Below, in pieces: positions 54,513 through 64,000 of a DNA stretch of 64,000 bases. A model generated the notes under the pieces. It ran no database searches and was not told where the DNA came from. It worked only from the letters and a program-made list of their open reading frames with translations. The first letter of the stretch is position 1. Every line of letters starts with the position of its first letter. This stretch comes from Valencia hispanica. Lineage: Eukaryota > Chordata > Actinopteri > Cyprinodontiformes > Valenciidae. The position numbers and the translations under genes were made by a program. The stretch is taken from NCBI GenBank assembly GCA_963556495.2, contig OY747700.1:8954020-9018019 (forward strand), in the 5' to 3' direction.

Positions 54513-54830
54513 AGGCTGCACGGTGGAACAGCTGGTAGCCATGTTGCTTTAATGCAAGAAGGTCTTGGGTTTGAATCCTGGCCTGCGGTCTTTCTGCATA
54601 GAGTTTGCATGTTCTGCCTGTGCATGCGTAGGTTCTTTCTGGGTACTCCGACTTCTTCTTATAGTCCAAAAACAAGACTCTGAAGTTAATTTCTCTCTTT
54701 AAATTGTCCTTAGTCATGTGTCCGTGTGTGTGTGTATGTGTGGTTGTTTGTCATGTGTATCTCTGGGCTGGAATGGTGACTGTACCCCGCCTCTTACCCA
54801 TTGTCCCCTGGAGATGGGCAAATCTGAGGC
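54513..54830 (+). mobile_element. tRNA-derived SINE
   Basis: Head AGGCTGCACGGTGGAACAGC TGGTAGCC has an A-box-like segment, and GTCTTGGGTTTGAATCCTGG carries the B-box. The body continues CTGCATAGAGTTTGCATGTT CTGCC, GGGTACTCCGACTTCTTCTT ATAGTCC, TAAATTGTCCTTAGTC and a GTGT-rich segment to GTACCCCGCCTCTTACCC. This arrangement is that of a widespread fish SINE. It is followed by unassigned sequence. Confidence 0.75.
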
Positions 54831-55679
54831 TAGTGGTGCTTCAAAACTGTGTTACTGGGAAGTGGTAAATTGTGTCTGATTTATTTTCATAGAAACAGTG
54901 ACCTGTGTCATTGTGCCCACACCTAGTACCACAAATTGAATCCAACAAATATTCCCAGGTTGTAGTTAAAATACAAACAAACATCCCTCATCTTCTGTGA
55001 GCAAAGACCAATAGTGTAAAAGTAATTTAATCTGGGTTTAAAACATTTTCTGATTGAATCTAAATGCAAAATTAATCCACAGCAAGGACTTTTTTCTGTT
55101 ATAAACAAATATAAAATTAAAAAGAAAACATGTTTTAGCTTTGACATTACCCTAATCGATCTGAGGGGCAATGTCAATATCATTGGAAATATATGTGAGA
55201 GTTAAGCCATTATAAATTACCATGAACCAAAAAAGCAAAGAAAAATAGTTTCAGTAATATTTAGATGGCATTGCTTTGAAAAGGTGCAAAGAAAAGTGAT
55301 TTTTTTTCTCTCTCTGCAACCCCAGACCTAAAGTCTGACCTGTCTGTGTTTCTGCTCACGCCACCTTTCTTATCCATCTGTTGACTTTGTGATAGCTCCT
55401 CCACAGTCTGAAGCAGCCTCTGAAACAAAGCAGCCATTTTATTTCATTTCATTCAGTAGAGGGAGGTTTTGGTTGGCTGCTCCAGGTTATGCTGGGGGAT
55501 GGCAGCATTCCTCTAGAGAGTCCAGACTCCAAAGAGATTCAATGACATTCTGGACAGAGACGGATTGATTAGGACTCATCAAGCCCCCCGATTGCTCTAC
55601 CTGTAACTTTAGCTTCGGTTGGATGAGTCTGTGCTCCTGTTTAAAACTCTGAGGGACCTTCATTTTAAAAAGTCACATT
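54831..55679. other. Intergenic, nothing recognised
   Basis: AT-rich; frame at 54923-55183 (-) lacks features. No named repeat seen. Confidence 0.4.
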
Positions 55680-56590
55680 TTAATCAAAGTGCAAAACAGA
55701 ACTATTCATACCCCTTGAACCTTCTCACAGTTTTGGATGTTAAAACTACAAACTTTCATGTATTTCATTTGGGGTTTATGCGATAAACCTTCACAAAGTG
55801 GCAGGATTTTCTCTTTTTTTTAGATACAAATAAAAATCAGAAAACTTTGGTGTTCATTCGTATTTAGCTCTGGGTGAAAACTATGTAGAACCAACACATT
55901 TTTGCACATTCTTTGCAAACAAACTCAGTCAGACTGAAATGGCAGAGGTGAAGGGCAATTAGTAAGATTTGCCCAAGTTGACTTTGACTAGGCCGTTTTA
56001 ACTGATGAATATCCTTTGATCTAAACCATTCTGTTGTATGTTCAGCGTCACGGCCGTGCTGACAGATGAACTTCCACACGAGTTTCAAGTCTCCTGCAGC
56101 CTCTAACAGGTTTTCTTCCAGGATTGTCCTTGATTTAGCTTTATCTTTTTTTCCTGCTGAAGAAAAACCTTCCGAAAGCTTGATGCTGCCACCACCACCA
56201 TGTTTCATCGTGGCAATGGTGTGCTCAGGGTGATATGCAGTGTTAGTTTTTAAAAAGGGTTTTGGATAAAGGCAATTATAGTTTGACTCTGGTTTCCCTG
56301 ATGAGGCAACCTTCTTCCACATGTTTTGTGTGTCCTGTAAAAAGATTTTGGCTGACTTTAAATGGAGCTTCTGGAGGCTTTTTTTCAACAGCGGCTTTCT
56401 TCTTGCAACTTTTTTAAAAGGCCGTATTGAGGAATCTATGACTAAAAGTTGCTATGCACATAAATCTTCAAACTGAACTGTGGATCCCTGCAGCTCCTTC
56501 ATAGCACCTTGCTGCTTTTCTAATGAAAAGTCATTTTCCTTGAAGAAATCATTAACCCACTTAGCTCCTCCTCTTGCTTCCTTAATATCC
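55680..56590 (-). pseudogene. Tc1-like transposon remnant, transposase antisense to window
   Basis: Plus-strand landmarks of a Tc1-like element in reverse: ATTCATACCCCTTGAACCTT, AACTTTCATGTATTTCATTT, TGATCTAAACCATTCTGTTG, CTCTAACAGGTTTTCTTCCA, TGATGCTGCCACCACCACCA TGTTTCA, GTGTGCTCAGGGTGATATGC, TTCTTCCACATGTTTTG and ACAGCGGCTTTCTTCTTGCA. A minus-strand frame of 174 codons (55864-56388) remains open but with indels relative to the family, and the N-terminal DNA-binding part is cut off where the L2 element starts at 56612. Confidence 0.78.
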
Positions 56591-56611
56591 TGCCCACAGT
56601 TTCACAAACAG

Positions 56612-58185
56612 CAGTTATTAAACCACTACTAAAGAAGAAAAATCTGGACAACACGTTAATGCAGAACTACAGGCCGATCTCTAATCTTCCATTCATCAGT
56701 AAGATTATTGAAAAAGCTGTGTTTCAGCAGTTAAATGGCTTCATAACAATGACAAACCGTTTTGATGTTTTTCAGTCTGGTTTCCGCGCTCACCACAGCA
56801 CTGAGACTGCCCTCGTCAAAGTATTTAATGACATCCGCATAAATACAGACTGTGGTAGAACCACAGTGCTGGTTCTGTTGGACCTCAGTGCAGCATTTGA
56901 CACTGTTGATCATGATATATTACTGGAACGACTGGAGAGCTGGGTCGGACTCTCTGATACACTACTTGGCCGGTTTGAGTCTTACCTAAAGAACAGGGAC
57001 TTCTATGTTTCAATAGGAAACTTTTCATCAGAACGAACAGAAATCACATGTGGGGTGCCCCAGGGCTCCATCCTGGGGCCTCTCTTATTTAATATCTACA
57101 TACTCCCACTAGGCAAGATTATAGCAACCAATAACACAAGCTACCATAACTACGCGGATGACACTCAGCTCTACATTACAATGTCACCAGGTGACTCTGA
57201 ACCCATTCAAACCCTAAATCAATGCATTGACCAAATAAATGGATGGATGTGCCATAATTTTCTCCAGCTGAATAGAAACAAAACTGAAGTGATTATTTTT
57301 GGACCCAAAGAGGAAAGATCAAGAGTCAGCACACAGCTTCAGTTAATGCAGCTAGAAACTACTGATCAGGCTCGAAACCTAGGTGTAGTAATGGACTCAG
57401 ACCTGAACCTCCAGGGTCACATAAAGGCAATAACAAGGTCAGTGTTCTATCACCTGAAGAACATTTCTAGGATTAAAGGACTGATTTTGCAACACGACCT
57501 AGAAAAACTCATCCATGCGTTTATCTTTAGTCGGATTGATTACTGCAACAGCATCTTCACAGGTCTGCCTAAAAAGTCAATCAGACAGCTGCAGCTGATC
57601 CAGAACGCTGCCGCTCGCGTACTCACTAGAACCAGGAAAGTAGAGCACATCACCCCAGTTCTAAAGTCCTTACACTGGCTCCCTGTAGCTCAGAGAATAG
57701 ACATCTAAATACTTTTACTGGTTTATAAATCATTACATGGTTTAGCACCAAAATATGTTGAAGACCTGTTGTCACGGTACCAACCCCCAAGACCACTCAG
57801 GTCCTCCAACTCTAGCCTACTAAACATCCCTAGACTCAGAACTAAACATGGAGAAGCAGCTTTCAGTTTCTATGCTCCCCTTATCTGGAACAAACTTCCT
57901 GACGAGTGTAGAGCTGCTGAAACTCTGAACTGCTTTAAATCGAGACTAAAAACCATCTGTTTAGAATTGCCTTCAATTAAATGCTTGATGTCATATGTAT
58001 GAAATGTGTTCATGCTCTCCTGCTTTTTTTGATCTTTCTCTTGCTTTATTGTGTGTCATGTGTAATGTTTGTCTCTTTAATGTGTTTTTTTTTAAATCAC
58101 CAAATCATGTAAAGCACCTTGAATTACTCTGCTGTTGAAAGTGTGCTATACAAATAAAATTGCCTTGCCTTACCTTGCCTTGCCT
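56612..58185 (+). mobile_element. L2-like LINE, second near-identical copy
   Basis: Same sequence as 10423-12029 with few substitutions, from CAGTTATTAAACCACTACTA to the tail GCTATACAAATAAAATTGCC TTGCC at about 58185. It is inserted after the Tc1-like remnant and runs directly into another L2 fragment at 58186. Confidence 0.88.
56659..57960 (+). pseudogene. L2-like reverse transcriptase fragment, longer frame
   Basis: Open for 349 codons from [12 protein letters not shown] to the TAA after QRIDI at 57708. RT blocks are intact: [29 protein letters not shown] (with the normal G), [11 protein letters not shown], and the C-terminal [16 protein letters not shown] and [18 protein letters not shown]. 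This copy lacks the extra base that breaks the 10468 copy at RVPH, but has a stop at 57706-57708. Further coding sense continues to about 57960 (NSSLLNIPRLRTKHGEAAFS). No endonuclease. It is the best-preserved RT here but too incomplete to act alone. Confidence 0.9.
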
Positions 58186-58955
58186 ACTGATCAGGCCCAA
58201 AATCTGGGTGGAGACCTGACCCTCCAGGGTCAGCTTTCTGTGACCTGAAGAACATTTCTATGATTAAAGGACTGATGTCCTCAAAAAAACTAATCTGTGC
58301 ATTTATCTTTAGTCGGATTGATTAGTGCAACAGCGTCTCCACAGGTCTGTCTAAAAAGTCAACCAGACAGCTGCATCTAATCCAGAACTCTGCTGCTCGT
58401 GTTCCTCACTAGAACCAGGAAAGTAGAGCACATCACCCCAGTTCTAAAGTCGTTACACTGGCTCCCTGTAGCTCAGAGAATAGACTTCTAAATACTTTTA
58501 ATAGTTTATAAATCATTAAATGGCTTAGCACCAAAGTATGTTGAAGACACCCCCCCCCCCCCCCCCCCCCCAGACCACTCAGGTCTACTAGTTCCAGTCT
58601 ACTCAACATCCCTAGAATCAGAATCAAACATGGAGAAGCAGCTTTCAGTTTCTATATATATATGCTCCTCTAATCTGGAACAAACTTCCAGACCAATACA
58701 AAGCTGCTGTAACACTAAGTTCCTTTAGATCAAAGCGTAAACCTCATCTGTTTAGAGCTTCCTTTGATTAATTGATTAATAATTGCTGGAATTTCATAAA
58801 TATAGTATGTTTTAATGTTCTTTATGTTTTAAATGCTGTATTTTCTGTTTTTATTGTTGTTTTATTGCTGCTCTTATGTTTCTAATTATGTAAAGCACCT
58901 TGAATTGATTTGATGCTGAAAGTGAGCTATACAAATAAACTTGAATGCCCTCGCC
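58186..58955 (+). mobile_element. Third L2-like fragment, with expanded poly-C
   Basis: Begins ACTGATCAGGCCCAAAATCT, inside the RT coding region, and runs to GAGCTATACAAATAAACTTG at about 58945. More diverged than the two long copies. It shares with the 10423 copy the GTTCCTCACTAG version of the frame-breaking site. It carries the C run at 58549-58571 and a TA repeat near 58657. Confidence 0.8.
58549..58571 (+). repeat. Poly-C tract (23 bp) in L2 sequence
   Basis: Sits exactly where the two long L2 copies have a short CCCCCA or CACCA segment before AGACCACTCAGG, so it grew from an existing short C run. Confidence 0.9.
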
Positions 58956-59670
58956 TCGTATCTTTGTCCATTCCCCAAAAACAGTTTCCTCAACTCACCC
59001 TTTGAAACGGATACTTCTTGAAAACCTCTAACATAAACAACTTTTTGAATTATGCAACTCTCACTTCTGCCTTCTTTCTTTTCAGTACATCAGTACAACA
59101 TTTTTCATTACATAAGCATTTTTCTCAAGAAATTGCTGATTTCCCTGTACCACCATAGTTCACTTTATTAGTAAATATTATAAACTCCAAATAGCATCCA
59201 TTGAAGTTTGGGATTGTAATGTGGCAAAATGTGAAAAGTTTCAAGGGGCACTGACGTTATTCTGAGATCCAGATTATAAAAAATAACTTAGTTGGCTTGG
59301 AAAAAGGCTCTATCAGATCCAGAAACAACCAAAATCAAATGAAGATGATGGCAGCTACTGGAGGCTAAAACTAAAACAGTGACCAATTTGATTTATGCTA
59401 CCCATTGTTTTGATATGCCATCATTCTTTATGAATACAGAAACATGATGACCAATAAATAAAACAATATTTCTTCTTAAACATTATTTCAGATTTACCCA
59501 TGGAGAAAGTTTGAAGCCTCGTTTATATGCCCTTCCAGCTGTAAAAGGCCTCTTTGTGGCCAGGCCCTTTGTGTAAGCCGATAGCAGAAAGTCTTGAGTG
59601 TCCAGGCCCTTCCTCCCTTTTCAGTGATGTCAGCCCCATCTAAGACTCCTCCCCTGCACCTGCTCAGCTG
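58956..59670. other. Intergenic, 5' flank of the last claudin
   Basis: AT-rich, no gene. The final 100 bp is less AT-rich and leads into the TATA box at 59671. Confidence 0.4.
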
Positions 59671-59677
59671 TATAAAG
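59671..59677 (+). promoter_or_regulatory. TATA box of the claudin at 59848
   Basis: TATAAAG preceded by CTGCTCAGCTG, about 175 bp before the ATG. A good match to consensus. The same strand shows CTCCTCCCCTGCACC about 20 bp upstream. Confidence 0.55.
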
Positions 59678-59847
59678 AGGAGTCTTTACAAGTCGAGGTA
59701 ACAGATCATCACACACTCGCAAATTCAAGACCTGACATTAACTGAATCACCAGCTGGGTACCTGCTTGACTCTTAACACAGCCAGTTTGTGATATTCTCC
59801 TCCGGTGTGACTTACAGCCAGCAGCAGAGAAAGAAGAACCTTCCAGT

Positions 59848-60492
59848 ATGTCTATAGGACTGGAGTTGATAGGTATTTTCCTGTGCATACTGGGATGGAT
59901 CATTGCCATAGTGTCCTGTGCCCTCCCCATGTGGAGGGTGACGGCCTTCATCGGCAGCAACATTGTGACGGCTCAGATCATCTGGGAGGGCCTATGGATG
60001 AGCTGCGTGGTCCAGAGCACGGGGCAGATGCAGTGTAAGGTCTACGACTCCATGCTGGCCCTCTCCCAGGACCTCCAAGCAGCCCGCGCCCTCACCGTCA
60101 TCTCCATCCTGTTGGCCATCCTGGCCGTGCTGGTTGCCATCGCCGGGGCCAAGTGCACCAACTGCATCGAGGATGAGGCCTCCAAGGCAAAGGTGATCAT
60201 CATATCTGGAGTTTTCTTCATTGTTTCTGGCGTCATGCAGCTTATCCCCGTCTCCTGGTCGGCCCACAGCATAATCAGGGACTTCTACAACCCTTTACTC
60301 ACAGACGCTCAGCGGAGAGAGCTGGGGGCCGCGGTGTACGTTGGCTGGGCGGCAGCCGCCCTCCTGATCCTCGGCGGTGGACTTCTGTGTTGCTCCTGTC
60401 CGCCGCGGGAAAACAGATACAACAGCTCACGGATGGCCTACTCAGCCCGGTCTGCAGGCGGCCCAGTTTTGGAGAGAAAGGACTATGTATAA
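59848..60492 (+). CDS. Claudin-3/4-like tight-junction protein (ERKDYV end)
   Basis: Single-exon, 214-residue claudin, start [11 protein letters not shown], one residue shorter before W29 than most neighbours. Signature W29, W46-E-G-L-W50, C53, C63, then [19 protein letters not shown], the most typical ECL1 end in the window. TM segments at about 7-27, 81-101, 116-136 and 160-180. The loop [17 protein letters not shown] is acidic then basic. ECL2 has [17 protein letters not shown] with the FYNP motif intact. After TM4 comes [18 protein letters not shown], close to claudin-3/4 tails, and the protein ends LERKDYV, a PDZ ligand. It is the last claudin before the EnSpm element and has a good TATA box and poly(A) signal. 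It is probably an ordinary barrier-type claudin. Confidence 0.97.
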   Translation: MSIGLELIGIFLCILGWIIAIVSCALPMWRVTAFIGSNIVTAQIIWEGLWMSCVVQSTGQMQCKVYDSMLALSQDLQAARALTVISILLAILAVLVAIAGAKCTNCIEDEASKAKVIIISGVFFIVSGVMQLIPVSWSAHSIIRDFYNPLLTDAQRRELGAAVYVGWAAAALLILGGGLLCCSCPPRENRYNSSRMAYSARSAGGPVLERKDYV

Positions 60493-60987
60493 ATGAAGGT
60501 TAGACAAGGAAAGACATGACTGAATCTCACAGGAACAGTGAGTTGGGGAAAAGGAACTTGAAGAAAACATGTTTCTTTGGCTGCCAGAGAAGGAAAAAAT
60601 ATACAAATAGCACATTACTGCAAATTTCGTTGTGCACGTCTTTTTAAGATAAAGAAGTTACTTTCATTGTAAAAATCACAGTTCCTTTTATAAAATTGTA
60701 GTTTTTTAATGTTTGAAACTGGAAGCATTTTTTTGTTCTTAAGCCCATGCCTGACTTTATAATGGCAAGAAAAAAGGAAGAATTTCTTGCCAAGGTAAAA
60801 AACAAGAGTTAGGAGTTGTAAATAGAAGCAGTAGATACATTTCCCTTGTAACAGATGCAGCGGATAATCACTATATTTAACACAACTGCTAGTTTACTGT
60901 GGTAAGGAGAGATTATGGTGCTTCAACACTGTATGCGATCGTTTACAATGAATTTATCTTCACTCCTATGATGTTAATGCTTTTTTA

Positions 60988-60993
60988 AATAAA
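60988..60993 (+). terminator. Candidate poly(A) signal of the claudin at 59848
   Basis: AATAAA within TTTTTTAAATAAAAATGAG, about 500 bp beyond the stop, followed by GT-rich sequence. Confidence 0.55.
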
Positions 60994-61949
60994 AATGAGT
61001 GTTCAAAGCTACTGATTCGTCTTTTCCTTTATTTTCAAAGCTCTTCAGCTGAGATAATGACCTGAGCATGAGTCAGGGAAGCTTTATCATAAATGATGGG
61101 GTGTGCTTCACACCCGCTACGTCCGTAAAACTACCCTCGACATTCGATCCCCAGGACTGTGTTACGTCAAGGTGCCAACTTGGCTACACGCGTGGCCCAA
61201 ACAATTAGCCACGAGATCAGTTTTACAGGCAGAGGTGAGAGGAGGGAGCACAAAGGAATGGAGTCGATCCAGAGAGTACGCCCCTCCATAAGAGGCGGAA
61301 ACATTTTCTACCATGATGTTCACATTTCACAAAGTTTCAGAAAGTTTACTCATGCCTTTCAGGAAGGTCACACCAAAAGACAAAAACCTGAAACATTCAT
61401 GAACATTTCACAGTAAATATGGAGGAGGTTCTGTAATTCCTTATCAGGTTCCTCATATCAGTGTCACCAGAGGGGAGGGTCCGGATTACAGTAACTACAG
61501 ATTAAGGCTCATTTTACGGTGATAAACTGTACAGGGGAAGGGTTAAAAGTAGGGGAGACCAGGGCTGGTTGTCTAACTTTCTACTGTAGTGCATATTGCT
61601 CACTATCCACACATTTGTCAATAAACATTTGTAGATTAAATGAAAGCCTAGGATCTTGGCTTGAATTGAACTTACATTTCCTTTTCACAATTTGTTGTGA
61701 TAAAATGTTATTACCTGTCAAAGACCATGTTGGGGTTGGTTATCCCTATTAATTTCAATGGGGCTTTTGCCAAAAAATTTATATATTATGAAATGGTGTA
61801 CTTTTTCATTAATATCAAATTAAAATTACAAATCAAGCTATCAAAAATTTAGATTTGGTTTAGGAATAAATAATAATCAATGTTCCTTGTGTTCAGTCGC
61901 TTAAATTCAGCAAACTAATGTGGTGAGTGGAAAAGTGAAGGAATGTATA
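60994..61949. other. Intergenic between the claudin array and the EnSpm element
   Basis: No supported gene. Two short overlapping frames at 61103-61416 have no family features. Confidence 0.4.
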
Positions 61950-62123
61950 CACTGCAAAAACAGTTGTGTTAGAAATGACACGTTGTGCTCATTTTTAATA
62001 CATGTCCAGAGTGTGATCAGGGACGACACATGTTGAGTTAATTTTAACACATCATATGTGTGAGACATTTTAACACACAAATAGTCAACTCACTTAACAC
62101 AAAAATGTGTCATTGGAACACAT

Positions 62124-62745
62124 TAAGTGTAGCTTTTTATTTAGCTAAAAAAAGTCCTGAAAGTATAAAAACGAGAGAAAAAAATAGATTAAAAAAATAT
62201 TTGCTTTATTTCATTAGCTTAGTCTAAGCTGTAATATCACAAAATCACACATGCCAACAAACTCATGGCAAATGAGCACAACTGAATTTTTTGTGTACAA
62301 GAAGTTAAAAAAAAGGGAAGAAAATAGGATCAACCTTTGTGCATCATTAGTGAAACCTCTTAGTGCACAATTTAATACTTCAACAATGCTTCGATAAAAT
62401 AACAGTAATCTACAGACCAATTAAAGAGTATAAAACTAATTACCTTAAAATTAATTAGCAGTTTAACCAAACAACAAAGTTTTCAGACAGTAAAAACCTA
62501 TATATTCTCTGATTACGTTATTCTTGCATGCTGGGAACAATAGATGGTTTTCAAATTATTTTCAATAACTGCGTTTCCTATATGAAAAACAGAAAATGTA
62601 AATATTTCAGTTACATAAGCAGACCAGTTTTCCATTGGAGACATTTTTGTCGAGTTAAGATAGGAATGGTCAAACACATCTTCTCATCCTGTTTTGAGAA
62701 ACTAAAAATATTTTGTACCTTGGGCTTAAATAAATTTAATCTGTA
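62124..62745. other. Non-coding interior of the EnSpm element
   Basis: AT-rich stretch between the subterminal repeats and the transposase 3' end; short frames only. Confidence 0.45.
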
Positions 62746-64000
62746 TTAATCAGTCAGGCTGATGATTTCATAGTCTTTAGTTTTTTGTACAGCATACACA
62801 TCAAAATGCCCATCAAAGTACTTTACTGTTATGATTCTCACAAACAGCATAACTGATCCCGTATCAGTTTGTGGTATAATATTGATGATCTCACTAAACA
62901 AAGGCTCACCTTTATTGTCCACTGTAAGTGGTAGTACAGCACCAGTTTTGTAAGTTTGACCAGGCAGACTAATAGAGTGTGCAACATAAACAGTGCTGTT
63001 CAAAGTGTAGTCATCATGTATTGATTTGAGGTTGCCCAGTATTACCTCTGCCATCTTCAAAGAGCTGATGGTAACAAGGTATGCGTTAGTGACGTCTATT
63101 TTCTGACAAAAACGGTCACTTAACTTGAAGCTATACATCTGCTGAACCGGATGTTTACAGCTTAATGTTTTAGAAATATTTTTAAAGTTGCCAACCACAT
63201 GAGGGTGTCTTTTTAATGGATTGTGTTTCCCATAGTTAAGAAATGGGTCCAAACGTAACAAGCATCCTTGGATAGTGAATCATAAAATGGTGTTTAGGAA
63301 TCCGATTTCAGTCATAGATCTTCTTGAATAATAGATAGTGCTCTACGATGAGGTGCAAAGAAAATGCTACATGTTTCCCTCAGCAAGATGAACAAATGCC
63401 AATGTTTACTTTTCCTGTTTACAAGATCACAAATTAAAAAGGGCAACGTGTGCAAAAGGCACCACATTTGTGATGCAGCTTGTTTTACTGCATTATCGGA
63501 AGTTCTCAGATTGAGAATAACACTTGGTTTATTTTTTTCATTTCCATAACCATAGTCATAGCTGGTGATTCTACGACTAACCAGTTCAAGGGAAAATATT
63601 TTTTCTTCATAAATGAAGTGGTGTAACAACATAAGTTTCACCTCCAAAGGGACAACGCCCTCAAGGATATCATGCATAATGTCCACACAAGTGTTCTCTG
63701 TGACATGGAAATATTTCAGTTTATTCAAACAGGAGTTTTCTTTAACTCCAGTTGAGCTCGGATTATCATGCAAGACATGCTGCTGATAATTTTCTCTGGT
63801 GCGTTTCTCCATCTCCATCGAAAACAGTCTGCGCAAGATTTTAATCGACAAGGCAGAAGTGGCAAAACTTGCTTGCAGAAAAGCTCTCTACATATCCACA
63901 TTGGGAACGGGTAGTTAAATTGTCTGCAGTCAAGACACAGATAGCTCCATAGAGCTGATGAGTTTCTCCTTCCATCTCTTCCTGTGTACACCAGATCTTT
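62746..64000 (-). pseudogene. EnSpm/CACTA-like transposase, frameshifted, N-terminus outside window
   Basis: Read on the minus strand from the right edge. GETHQLYGAICVLTADNLTT then GYVESFSASKFCHFCLVD ends at a stop near 63850, where the frame shifts by one base. MEKRTRENYQQH, ENSCLNKLKYFHV and CVDIMHDILEGVVPLEVKLM follow (63312-63851), then RITSYDYGYGNEKNKPSVI and a Trp/Leu-rich stretch. After a stop at about 63312, IPKHHFMIHYP appears in another frame. Sequence from 62746-63261 (PHVVGNFKNISKTLSCKHPV) forms the C-terminal part. DIMHDILEGV and FCHFC are motifs I associate with animal EnSpm-type transposases. With at least two frame breaks it should be inactive. The family name is moderately certain; being a transposase is more certain given the CACTA terminus. 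Confidence 0.7.

Larger units (their letters stand above)
61950..64000 (-). mobile_element. EnSpm/CACTA DNA transposon, one end (continues past the window)
   Basis: The edge reads CACTGCAAAAACAGTTGTG at 61950, a CACTA-type terminus, preceded by ATA as a possible 3-bp target duplication. The subterminal 170 bp carries repeated TGTGTTA/TTAACACA words (GTTGTGTTAGAAATGACAC, TTTTAACACATCA, ATTTTAACACACAAA, ACTTAACACAAAAATGTG) in both orientations. This is the usual layout of transposase-binding ends in this superfamily. The transposase lies inside on the minus strand, so this is its 3' end. The other terminus is right of the window. Confidence 0.75.

Noticed and set aside
54513..54560. A functional tRNA gene
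   Set aside because: Only A- and B-box-like pieces are present, with no foldable cloverleaf and no anticodon stem. It is the head of a SINE.
61103..61416. Two overlapping open frames after the last claudin
   Set aside because: No domain, no conserved start context and different reading frames over the same bases.

Overview
The window looks like teleost fish nuclear DNA. It carries spliced vertebrate coding sequence (the 3' exons of sbds), a tandem array of intronless claudin genes of the kind expanded in bony fish, and a dense repeat load of fish character: L2-like and RTE-like LINEs, Tc1-like, hAT-like and EnSpm/CACTA elements, a tRNA-derived SINE and MITEs. Intergenic DNA is AT-rich and the coding exons are clearly more GC-rich. 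Species cannot be named from the sequence alone.

Layout. 114-1535 (+): exons 2-5 of sbds, a ribosome maturation factor; exon 1 lies left of the window. 4.1-38.7 kb (-): seven single-exon claudin genes. The first (4128-4787) is very divergent and lacks one of the two signature cysteines; the other six are canonical (9294-9929, 14782-15447, 23561-24208, 25675-26421, 30272-30913, 38026-38652). 45.1-60.5 kb (+): three more single-exon claudins (45121-45789, 51860-52516, 59848-60492), all with claudin-3-like tails ending in a basic pair plus DYV. The orientation switches once, in the 6.4 kb gap between 38.7 and 45.1 kb. From 61,950 to the right edge lies one end of an EnSpm/CACTA transposon with a decayed transposase on the minus strand.

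The claudins encode four-pass tight-junction proteins that seal or selectively open the space between epithelial cells. A cluster of paralogues allows different tissues to express different mixtures. Several genes have their own TATA-like or CCAAT-like sequences close upstream, so each is probably transcribed separately. Nothing suggests an operon-like unit.

The intergenic space is mainly a record of transposition. The most distinctive component is a foldback-type element with about 165-bp terminal inverted repeats, long flanking arrays of the self-complementary 12-mer CTAAATATTTAG and a unique core of about 285 bp. At least eight whole or partial copies lie in this 64 kb. Several serve as landing sites: an L2 LINE with a 7-bp target duplication at 10.4-12.0 kb and a hAT-like element at 53.3 kb. 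Other nested structures are a TTAA-flanked MITE with a large internal hairpin inside an L2 relic (32.1-33.0 kb), an antisense LINE tail inside another L2 relic (17.8-18.4 kb) and a hAT-like element with a clean 8-bp target duplication (34.1-34.5 kb). All family assignments come from reading the sequence; no database search was run.
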